A stretch of 64,000 bases of DNA from assembly GCA_050698015.1 (NCBI GenBank), contig JBOHAU010000019.1:1-64000 (forward strand). Direction: 5' to 3'. Below the pieces are notes generated by a model, which saw only the letters and a program-made list of their open reading frames with translations, was not told the origin of the DNA and made no database searches. Both the position numbers and the translations under genes were made by a program. The stretch is from JACDAN01 sp050698015 (GTDB lineage: Bacteria > Actinomycetota > Thermoleophilia > Gaiellales > Gaiellaceae). Shown piece by piece: positions 49,385 to 56,096 of the stretch. Position 1 is the stretch's first letter. Every line of letters starts with the position of its first letter.

Positions 49385-50826
49385 GCACCCGAAGCAAGCT
49401 CCACTTCGTCGCGTCGGTCCCGGAGCGCCTGATCCGGTCGACCGCGGCGCTGCTCGGCGGCGCCGTCCACGAGACGGCCCAGCTCTTGCTTCCCCGCCTG
49501 ATCCGCGTCTCGCGCCTCTACGAGGTCAGCGCCAAGAACCTCCTCCGGATCCTGGTCGAGGGCGTCGGTGCGGTCGAGGGCTCCTCCACGGCTGATCCGA
49601 ACGCGCCCGCCGCCGGCGAGATCGCCGTCCGGAAGGGCGCCGGCAACGTCGTCGAGCTCGGATCGTTCCTCGCGTTCGGCTTTTCACCGCTCTGGCTGCT
49701 CGCAGCGGCGTCGGACGTCACGCGGGGGTCTCGCGTCTACCTCCGCGAGCTCGTCGAGGAGCTGAAGGCCGCGCGAATCGTCGCCGAGGAGCTCGACGTC
49801 GGGTCGGTCGACGAGCTGCTGGCCGTGCTCGAGGGCACCTCCGGCCGCACGGCGCGCCTGATCGACCTGCCCCCGCTCGAGCTCGAGGAGCTGCGGACCT
49901 CGCTCGCGGAGCTGCGCGCGGGCGCGTCCGAGCTCCCCTCGCAGGAGGAGCTCGCCCGCGTCTACCGGGGTTTGCGCCTCGAGGCGGTCAGCGAGGATCG
50001 CTCGCTGCTCGAGGTCTCGAGCGGGATCGGCTTGGCCTTCCTGCTCTCGGCGAAGAACGTCTCGCGCACGCACCTGGTCGCGCCGTACCGGAAAGACTGG
50101 GAGCCGCTTCGCGAGGAGGGGTTCGGCGCCTACGCCAGGCGCGTCGGTCGACCTTACGCCGAGGCCGTGGCCGGGCACTTCGACTCCGACCGGGAGACCT
50201 ACACGCAGTGGCTCCTGACCCGGAACGACCCCGGGACCGAGTTCCGCTTCTGCGACGAGATGGAGGGCGGCTTCGGCTGGCAGGTCGACGAACGCATGGA
50301 GCGGACGTCGCATGCAGTCGTCGCCGAGAACGGCGTCTGGCTCTTCGACCCGCTCGTCTGGGAGCCGGCGCTCGAGCGGATCGCTGAGCTCGGAAGGCCG
50401 GCCGGTGTGATCCAACTGCTCGATCGCCACGAGCGCGACTCCGCCACCATCGCGGCGGCGCTCGGTGTCCCGCACTTCGCAGTGCCGCCCCACGACCTGC
50501 CGGGCTCGGGCATCGAGCTCGTTCAAGTCGTGAGCTCGCGATTCTGGCGCGAGCTCGGCGCGTGGATCCCGAGCCGCCGGACGCTCGTTTGCGCGGACGC
50601 CCTCGGCTCGGCCGCCTACTTCCACGCCGCGAACGAGCCCATCGGCGTCCACCCCCTGCTTCGGCTGAAGCCGCCGCGAGTCCTCGCCCGCTACGAGCCC
50701 GAGCACATCCTCTGCGGCCACGGCGCGGGGGTTCACGGGCCGGATGCGCCACAAGCCCTTCGCGAGGCGCTCAGAACCGCGCGCCGCCGGCTGCCGCGAG
50801 CATTGGCGCACGCGTTCAAGCGGTAG
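49381..50826 (+). CDS. Two-part protein of unknown function coupled to the F420 operon (481 aa)
   Basis: I do not recognise the family firmly. Residues about 1-125 are helical and partly hydrophobic (VVELGSFLAFGFSPLWLLAAAS), reminiscent of membrane-associated bacterial proteins. A helical linker follows, and from about 275 a second module appears: SHAVVAENGVWLFDPLVW, GVIQLLDRHERDSATIAAAL, VCADALGSAAYF and HILCGHGAGVHGP, a layout like a metallo-beta-lactamase fold with a degenerate metal site. The ATG overlaps the cofE stop, so it is co-expressed with F420 synthesis. A fusion of two once-separate proteins is likely. Confidence 0.8.
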   Translation: MSTRSKLHFVASVPERLIRSTAALLGGAVHETAQLLLPRLIRVSRLYEVSAKNLLRILVEGVGAVEGSSTADPNAPAAGEIAVRKGAGNVVELGSFLAFGFSPLWLLAAASDVTRGSRVYLRELVEELKAARIVAEELDVGSVDELLAVLEGTSGRTARLIDLPPLELEELRTSLAELRAGASELPSQEELARVYRGLRLEAVSEDRSLLEVSSGIGLAFLLSAKNVSRTHLVAPYRKDWEPLREEGFGAYARRVGRPYAEAVAGHFDSDRETYTQWLLTRNDPGTEFRFCDEMEGGFGWQVDERMERTSHAVVAENGVWLFDPLVWEPALERIAELGRPAGVIQLLDRHERDSATIAAALGVPHFAVPPHDLPGSGIELVQVVSSRFWRELGAWIPSRRTLVCADALGSAAYFHAANEPIGVHPLLRLKPPRVLARYEPEHILCGHGAGVHGPDAPQALREALRTARRRLPRALAHAFKR

Positions 50827-50903
50827 GCGCGCGCCTTGCGACTCGGAGCAGCCCTCGTCGCCTCACTCGCGCTTCTCTCGGCCGCGCGGGTACTCGCTGC
50901 GCT

Positions 50904-51184
50904 CTAGGGACCGCCTTCGAGCACGAAGAACCACCACGTTCCGTCGGCGAGGCGAGGTTCTCGTCGTTGAGCAGCGACGGCAGGCGGTCGTAGTCCCCGG
51001 TCTCTGCCGCGCTCAGGATGTGGGAGCGCGTCTCGGCGACCGGAGTGGGAAGTCCGCTCGGCTCGCTGTCGTCGTCCTGGCAGCCGACCGCCAACAGCGC
51101 GAGCGCCGCCAGGATCAGTGAACGCTGCCGCCAAGCGCGCGTTCCTGCGACCTGCGACGCGCCCCGCGCATTGCTCGCGTCCAT
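50904..51184 (-). pseudogene. Decayed lipoprotein gene (frameshift or internal deletion)
   Basis: From ATG 51184 the frame gives a signal peptide with lipobox LLAVGC (Cys35), then VAETRSHILSAAETGDYDRLPSLL. At about 50947 the frame drifts into low-complexity Arg/Ser-rich sequence, while the adjacent frame ends with LADGTWWFFVLEGGP and a stop at 50904. The two pieces look like start and end of one family joined by an out-of-frame deletion. The intact frame alone would run to 50816, 10 bases into the end of the gene at 49381. Function of the parent unknown. Confidence 0.6.
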
Positions 51185-51226
51185 GCGGCGAGCGTAAAAC
51201 GCGGAAGCCCTATCGTCCACGCGCAC

Positions 51227-51892
51227 ATGAGGCTGCGCAACGACCTCGTCCGGATCCTCGACAGCTACGCGAGCCTGCTGGTGCTGCTGCTCGCGAACTT
51301 CTTCCTGCTCGAGGTCGTGGACGACCCGAGGTGGGGTGCGATCGGGAGCACGGTCCTGGCCGCGGCTGCCCTCGTCGTCGCGATCAGCGACCCCGACACC
51401 GGCCATCGGATCACCCGGTGGCAGGGGGTCCTGATCCTCGCGTGCGTCGCGCTCGCGCCGCTCGTCCTGTTCGTCAACTCTGCGGAGCTCCTAGGCCTGA
51501 CCTACCTCTTCCCGGCGGTGCTGCTCGTCACCGCCACGTTGCCCGTGACGGTGAACCGTGTGATCCACCACCGGCGGATCACGCTCGAGACCGTGCTCGG
51601 CGCGCTCTGCGCCTACGTCCTGATCGGCCTGCTGTTCGCGTTCATGTACCTGGCCGTGCACGAGCTCCGCGAGGAGCCGTTCTTCGTGCAGGCGGGCCCC
51701 CACACGCAGTCCGAGTTCCTCTACTTCAGCTTCGTCGCGCTCACGACGCTCGGCTTCGGCGACCTGTCGCCCTCGGAGGGGCTTCCCCAGGCACTGACGG
51801 TGCTGGAAGCCCTCTGCGGCCAGATCTTCCTCGTCACCCTCGTCGCCCGGCTGGTCACGCTCTGGGTTCGCCAGAGCGAGAGCGCAGGCTAG
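51227..51892 (+). CDS. Potassium-channel-like membrane protein (221 aa)
   Basis: About six hydrophobic segments; the last two flank a pore loop with the selectivity filter TTLGFGD (173-179), as in two-TM-pore (Ion_trans_2) K+ channels. No cytoplasmic RCK/TrkA regulatory domain follows. The ATG at 51227 has TATCGT ten bases upstream. Divergent from the decayed lipoprotein. Ion selectivity is inferred from the filter, which has Leu-Gly-Phe-Gly in place of the common Val-Gly-Tyr-Gly. Confidence 0.87.
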   Translation: MRLRNDLVRILDSYASLLVLLLANFFLLEVVDDPRWGAIGSTVLAAAALVVAISDPDTGHRITRWQGVLILACVALAPLVLFVNSAELLGLTYLFPAVLLVTATLPVTVNRVIHHRRITLETVLGALCAYVLIGLLFAFMYLAVHELREEPFFVQAGPHTQSEFLYFSFVALTTLGFGDLSPSEGLPQALTVLEALCGQIFLVTLVARLVTLWVRQSESAG

Positions 51893-51986
51893 TTCCCGAC
51901 ATGGCTGGGCGCCCGACATCGACCGTCGGGAGCGGGTTTCCGCGCTCCGGCGGCTGTCGAAGCTCGCTCCGGCTGCGTAGCCCCGT

Positions 51987-51992
51987 TACCCT
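51987..51992 (+). promoter_or_regulatory. Candidate -10 element, TACCCT, of a leaderless promoter
   Basis: TACCCT lies 7 bases before the ATG of the small gene at 52000 and supports that start. The ~100-base gap upstream holds nothing else recognised. Confidence 0.4.
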
Positions 51993-51999
51993 GTTCTCA

Positions 52000-52212
52000 A
52001 TGGCGAAGAAGCGGCAGACCTTCGGAAAGATGCAGCGCGAGCGCGAGCGCGCCGAGAAGCGCGCCCGCAAGCTGGAGAAGAAGGAAGAGAAGAAAGCGCT
52101 CGCCTTGGAGGCAGCGGAGCTCGGGATCACCGTCGAGGAGCTCGCGATACGTCGCGGTCTCACGACGCCCGACGAGCCCGAGCCCGACGAAGAGCTCGCC
52201 CCAACGCAGTAG
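52000..52212 (+). CDS. Small highly charged helical protein (70 aa)
   Basis: The sequence MAKKRQTFGKMQRERERAEK continues with Lys/Glu-rich helix and ends in an acidic Pro/Glu tail; a short ELGITVEELAIRRGL segment in between looks like a folded helical hairpin. No known domain. The length, clean ATG and upstream TACCCT argue that it is real. It could bind nucleic acid or ribosomes, but that is a guess. The stop abuts the convergent gene ending at 52213. Confidence 0.72.
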   Translation: MAKKRQTFGKMQRERERAEKRARKLEKKEEKKALALEAAELGITVEELAIRRGLTTPDEPEPDEELAPTQ

Positions 52213-53265
52213 CTACTTCTTCAGCGCGAACAGCAAGAACTGCGTGAACTGCGACGCGGCGAAGTTGTTGTCGCTGACGAGGAGCAGCGTGCGCTTGCCG
52301 CCGCGGAGGCGCGGCCCGAACGCCATCCCCTCGATGTTGTCGAGCGGGAGCCCGAGCGCGTCGAGGTTCAGCAACAGGGTCTTGGCGGTCGAGCCGTCCT
52401 TGCGCAGCTCGGTCAGGTACAGCTTGATCTTGTTCCCCGTCCCCGGGGCGCCGACGGAGAACGACCGCTCCATCGTGATCAGACGCTTCTTGCCGAGCGG
52501 CAGGACCTCGACGAGGCCGCTGACCGCGAACTGCGTCGGCGGGCTGGGCGGCTCGGCGACGGGGTCGACCAGGTATGTCCACTGCTGCTCGAGGTCGTCG
52601 TGCTTCAGGTCGTAGCGAAGCAGTCGCGCAGGGCTTCCGTTGGTCAGCGTCGCGGCAGGGCCGTCCTGGACGAGCGCCGCCTCGGTCCCCGTGAAGAGGT
52701 GCTTGCCTCGGGTGGCAGCCGACTCGAAGCCGAGGTTCTGCCGGACGCCGCGGGTGCCGGCGGCGTTGGGGAAGAAGTCCTCGGGCACGGGAAGGTCGGA
52801 CACGTAGGTGCCGTCGAGCCGGTACTTGCGGATCCAGGGGTTGATCAGCCGCGTTGCGAAGCCCTCGGAGGTGACGATCGCCTGGCGGTTGTGCTTCGTG
52901 AGCGCGAAGCCCTCCGGGTCGAGACTTGCCGCCGGGTAGGGCGTCCCGTCGGGCTGCTTGAGGATCGTCACCGACTGGAACGTAATGTCGCCGGCGCTCA
53001 GCTGCCCGTCGGCGATGTCCGCACGCAGCCTGTAGAAGCGGGCGGTCACCTGATCGTCGGAGAGGGCATAGAAGACGCCGTGCCCGGCATGGGCGATCGA
53101 CGAGAGCCCACCGACGTTCGTTCCCTCGAAGGTCGTGCCGGTGGGGACGATCACCTGGCCGCGGAATTCGAGCTTGGGCAGATGCTTCGGTCCCTTCTTG
53201 GCGGTAGCCGCCGGTGCGAGCGCGAGTACGACGATGGCGAGCGCGAAGAACGTCCGACGAAGCAT
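52213..53265 (-). CDS. Secreted esterase-like activity of phytase family protein (350 aa)
   Basis: Signal peptide MLRRTFFALAIVVLALAPAA with an AxA cleavage site, then a single beta-propeller-like domain of the phytase-like (PF13449) family: GGLSSIAHAGHGVFYALSDD near residue 53, SLDPEGFALTKHNRQAIVTSEG, and DNIEGMAFGPRL near the end. Members are exported and bind Ca2+; substrates are mostly unknown. The ATG at 53265 has a good ribosome-binding site (GGGAGG 6 bases upstream), unlike most genes here. Confidence 0.9.
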   Translation of the reverse strand: MLRRTFFALAIVVLALAPAATAKKGPKHLPKLEFRGQVIVPTGTTFEGTNVGGLSSIAHAGHGVFYALSDDQVTARFYRLRADIADGQLSAGDITFQSVTILKQPDGTPYPAASLDPEGFALTKHNRQAIVTSEGFATRLINPWIRKYRLDGTYVSDLPVPEDFFPNAAGTRGVRQNLGFESAATRGKHLFTGTEAALVQDGPAATLTNGSPARLLRYDLKHDDLEQQWTYLVDPVAEPPSPPTQFAVSGLVEVLPLGKKRLITMERSFSVGAPGTGNKIKLYLTELRKDGSTAKTLLLNLDALGLPLDNIEGMAFGPRLRGGKRTLLLVSDNNFAASQFTQFLLFALKK

Positions 53266-53364
53266 CTGCAACCTCCCCTGTCGCGGCTGTCGCCGTGAGC
53301 GTAGACCAGTCCGCGCCATCCGACGCGATCGTGAAAGTTCATGCGTGCCACGCCCTCCTGCGGG

Positions 53365-53394
53365 GTGGGCAGCGTTTGCGAATGCGCTGCCCAC
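53365..53394. promoter_or_regulatory. Perfect 10-base inverted repeat upstream of the diguanylate cyclase gene
   Basis: GTGGGCAGCG (53365-53374), a 10-base spacer, and CGCTGCCCAC (53385-53394). The arms are centred 20 bases apart, two helical turns, as expected for a dimeric regulator site; as RNA it would form a strong hairpin. It lies in the 172-base divergent gap, 43 bases before the GTG at 53438 and about 100 bases before the opposite gene. Confidence 0.55.
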
Positions 53395-53437
53395 TGTCGA
53401 GAGCACCCATGCCGCGCGGCCTGCGAGGAGATAGGCG

Positions 53438-55042
53438 GTGCGGCTCGATCGTCGGTATCGGATCCTGGCCGCCGTCGTGCTCGGAGCCGCGCTGCTCGCC
53501 GTCGCGGCTGCGATCGTGCTCTCACGTAGCGTCTCGCGCGAGGAGCACGCCAGAACGGACGAGAGGCTCGCGGGGGAGCTCGCCGACTCCGTCCGCGTCC
53601 TCGAGGAACTTGGGCGTGACGCCCGGGCGCGGGCCGTTCGGCTGGCCGCGAGCGCCGAGGTGCAGCGGGCGCTTGCCCGGCGCGATGCGGCGTCCCTCGA
53701 GCGCATAGCCGCTCGCGAGCGCGGCGTCTCCTTCGAGGTCGGAGGCGACCGGATCGCGGGCGCCCCGGGCGCCGACTCCGTCGGGATTCCGGCCGCGGTT
53801 GTCGCGGGCGACACAGAGCTGGGTCGTGTCCTCGTCGACGTTCCGGCGGCCGCGGTCGCCGAGCGCGCCGCTCTGGAGCCCGGCGACAGGCTCGTCGCCG
53901 GTCGCGCCGGGCCGCTCACCGCTTCGCCCACGACGCTCACCGTCGACGGAAGGCGCTACCGCGCCGTTTCGACCCCTGGAGGCTCCATCCGCTTGAGCGC
54001 GCTGGCGCCGGAGGAACCGCTGGTCGCCACGATCCGTGAGCGCCGGCTGCGAGTCCTCCTGGCCGTCTTCGGCTCTCTAGCCGCGGTCGCCCTCCTCGGC
54101 GTCGTTGCGGCGCGGCTGGCTCGCAGACCGCAGCGGCTGCTGCGCACCGGAGACAGGCCCCCGTCCGGGCGCGGAGATCGCCGCTCGCGCGAAGCGGCCG
54201 AGCTCGTCGGAAACGTCCTCGCCGCCGGGCATGACGTCGATGCCCTCCTTCCCGTGATCCTCGAGAGCGCGGTCACGGTCACCGGCGCTTCCAGCGCCGA
54301 GCTCGTCGCCGACGGGCAAGAGCTCGCGCGCGTGGGGGTGATCGACGGCGGAGGCCCGCCGCTGACCATCGCCCTCGCCGCGGGCTCCACGAACGACAGC
54401 CTGCTCGTTCTCCATCCGCCACGGGGCGCCGACTTCGACGACGAGTCGATCGAGCTGGCCGAGTGGCTGGCGGGGCGCGCGTCGATCGCGCTCCAGAACG
54501 CCCATCTCCACCGTGTCACACGACAGCTGGCGACGACGGACGAGCTGACGCAGCTCGCGAACCGCCGCCAGTTCGACGAGGCGCTCGCGGCGGAGGTCGT
54601 TCGCGCCGAGCGCTTCCGCGACCCCGTAGCGGTCGTCGCCGCCGACCTCGACAACTTCAAGGAGATCAACGACCGCTTCGGACACGACGTGGGTGACCTC
54701 GTCCTGCGCGCCTTCGCCGCCGCCATCCGCACGAACGTCCGCGATGTCGACCTGCCCGCGAGGTACGGCGGCGAGGAGTTCACCGTGCTGCTCCCCGCGA
54801 CGGATGCCGAGGGTGGACGGCAGCTCGCCGAGCGGCTTCGGCGGGCCGTTGAGGAGCTCAGCCTCGACAGCGGCGGCGCCGGCACGGTCCCGGTGCGGTC
54901 GAGCTTCGGCGTCGCGAGCTACCCGGCCGAGCCCTCCGCCGCGGCCCTCATGCGCGCCGCGGATCGTGCGCTGTACCGGGCGAAGGCGGCGGGCAAGAAC
55001 CGGGTCGTTGTCGCCGAGCGAGAGGCGGCGAGCGCCCAATGA
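53438..55042 (+). CDS. Membrane diguanylate cyclase (sensor-GAF-GGDEF, 534 aa)
   Basis: Makes cyclic di-GMP. TM helix about 9-29, extracytoplasmic sensor about 30-195, TM helix about 200-222, GAF-like domain about 255-360, GGDEF domain about 370-525. The active site reads GGEEF (444-448), and the RxxD inhibitory site (RDVD) lies five residues upstream, so product inhibition is expected. DNFKEINDRFGHDVGD is the GTP/Mg region. GTG start at 53438 with GAGGAGA upstream. It overlaps the next small gene by 4 bases. The sensed signal is unknown. Confidence 0.93.
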   Translation: MRLDRRYRILAAVVLGAALLAVAAAIVLSRSVSREEHARTDERLAGELADSVRVLEELGRDARARAVRLAASAEVQRALARRDAASLERIAARERGVSFEVGGDRIAGAPGADSVGIPAAVVAGDTELGRVLVDVPAAAVAERAALEPGDRLVAGRAGPLTASPTTLTVDGRRYRAVSTPGGSIRLSALAPEEPLVATIRERRLRVLLAVFGSLAAVALLGVVAARLARRPQRLLRTGDRPPSGRGDRRSREAAELVGNVLAAGHDVDALLPVILESAVTVTGASSAELVADGQELARVGVIDGGGPPLTIALAAGSTNDSLLVLHPPRGADFDDESIELAEWLAGRASIALQNAHLHRVTRQLATTDELTQLANRRQFDEALAAEVVRAERFRDPVAVVAADLDNFKEINDRFGHDVGDLVLRAFAAAIRTNVRDVDLPARYGGEEFTVLLPATDAEGGRQLAERLRRAVEELSLDSGGAGTVPVRSSFGVASYPAEPSAAALMRAADRALYRAKAAGKNRVVVAEREAASAQ

Positions 55043-55239
55043 CGTCCGGCGACCCCGGTAGCGTCACCCGCTGTCACTTCTGCGGGAGGGAGTTCGACGT
55101 GCGCCGATTCCAGGTTCGTGTGATCGGTAGCCGAGGCGTCTACGACAGCACGGATTGCGCCCTTCTCGACGGCGCGGTCGCATTTCCTCGGATCAAGCGG
55201 GTGCGCGCAGGCGCTGAGCAGCGCGGCCCGGTGAAGTGA
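55039..55239 (+). CDS. Small CxxC protein (66 aa)
   Basis: Begins MTSGDPGSVTRCHFCGREFD; the CHFC pair and a later STDC form a possible half zinc ribbon, followed by a basic tail. The ATG overlaps the stop of the diguanylate cyclase gene, and the stop overlaps the GTG of the next gene, so all three are coupled. No family recognised; a metal-binding accessory role is a guess. Confidence 0.7.
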   Translation: MTSGDPGSVTRCHFCGREFDVRRFQVRVIGSRGVYDSTDCALLDGAVAFPRIKRVRAGAEQRGPVK

Positions 55240-56096
55240 CGATGATCGGCCGCCTGCTCATAGTCCTGGCCGTCGCCGCGAACGTGGCCATTGCGGTGGG
55301 CTCGGTCGGCGGCTCGGCCTGGCTGTGGGCGAGGGCCAGCGAGCCGGTCGTCCGCTCGGAACCAGTTCCCGCGCTGCCGGCGATCGTCGAGGAGACGAGC
55401 GTGCCTTTCGTGGCCGGGAAGGCTGCGGCTACCCCGAGACAGACGAGGCGGCGGGTGGGGGGGTCGGGTCGTAGCGGCCCCGCACGCAAGGCCGCCGCAG
55501 CACGACGCCGTGCCGTTGCGCGGCAGAAGACCGCGCCGCAGAGCGCACCCGCCGCCGTCGCCGTCCAACCTCAGCCGGCCGTGAGTCCCGAGCCCGCCGC
55601 CGCGCCGAAGCCGACCAAGCCCGGCAAGGCGCGGAAGGAGCAGCCCAGGAGGCAAGGGCCCAAGCCGGTACGCCCGAAACCTGAGAAGCCGAAGCCGGAA
55701 AAGCCGGAGAAGCCGAAGAAGCCCAAGCCCGTCACGCCGCAACCGCCTCAGCCGCCGCCGGCTCCACCCTCGCCCGCTCCCGCGCCGCCGCCGGCCCCGA
55801 CTCCGCCACCGCCCCCCGTCAAGCCCCCTCCCCCACCAGCTCCGCCTCCGCCCCCACCAACGCCGCCCGCGGCACCGCCGTCCGTCGTCGACGAGGACGC
55901 CCGCGAGAGCGACAGGAAGCGTAAGAAGCCGAAGAAGCCCAAGAAGCCGAAGAAAGACAAGAAGGCGAAGCCCGAGAAGTGGAAAGAAGAACCCGTTCCG
56001 GTGGACGAGGGCGACACCGAGGACGCCCGAGGCGACGACGAAGAGCATGACGACCGCGGCAAGCACCGCGGTCACGGAAAGCGCGGCCGCGGCTAG
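55236..56096 (+). CDS. Pro/Lys/Ala-rich membrane-anchored protein (286 aa)
   Basis: An N-terminal hydrophobic segment (about 5-30) is an anchor or uncleaved signal. Next come a basic Ala/Arg region, repeated Lys-Pro/Glu-Lys-Pro units (about 120-170), a run of poly-proline blocks (about 170-215), then Lys-Pro-Lys repeats and an acidic/His-Gly-rich end. The composition resembles cell-wall-spanning or wall-binding linkers. No enzyme motif. GTG 55236 overlaps the upstream stop (GTGA); ATG 55242 is an alternative. The repeats make assembly errors possible. Confidence 0.7.
   Translation: MTMIGRLLIVLAVAANVAIAVGSVGGSAWLWARASEPVVRSEPVPALPAIVEETSVPFVAGKAAATPRQTRRRVGGSGRSGPARKAAAARRRAVARQKTAPQSAPAAVAVQPQPAVSPEPAAAPKPTKPGKARKEQPRRQGPKPVRPKPEKPKPEKPEKPKKPKPVTPQPPQPPPAPPSPAPAPPPAPTPPPPPVKPPPPPAPPPPPPTPPAAPPSVVDEDARESDRKRKKPKKPKKPKKDKKAKPEKWKEEPVPVDEGDTEDARGDDEEHDDRGKHRGHGKRGRG

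Noticed and set aside
55670..55990. Short-period repeats that could be taken for a CRISPR or satellite array
   Set aside because: They are in-frame Lys-Pro and poly-Pro codon repeats without unique spacers.
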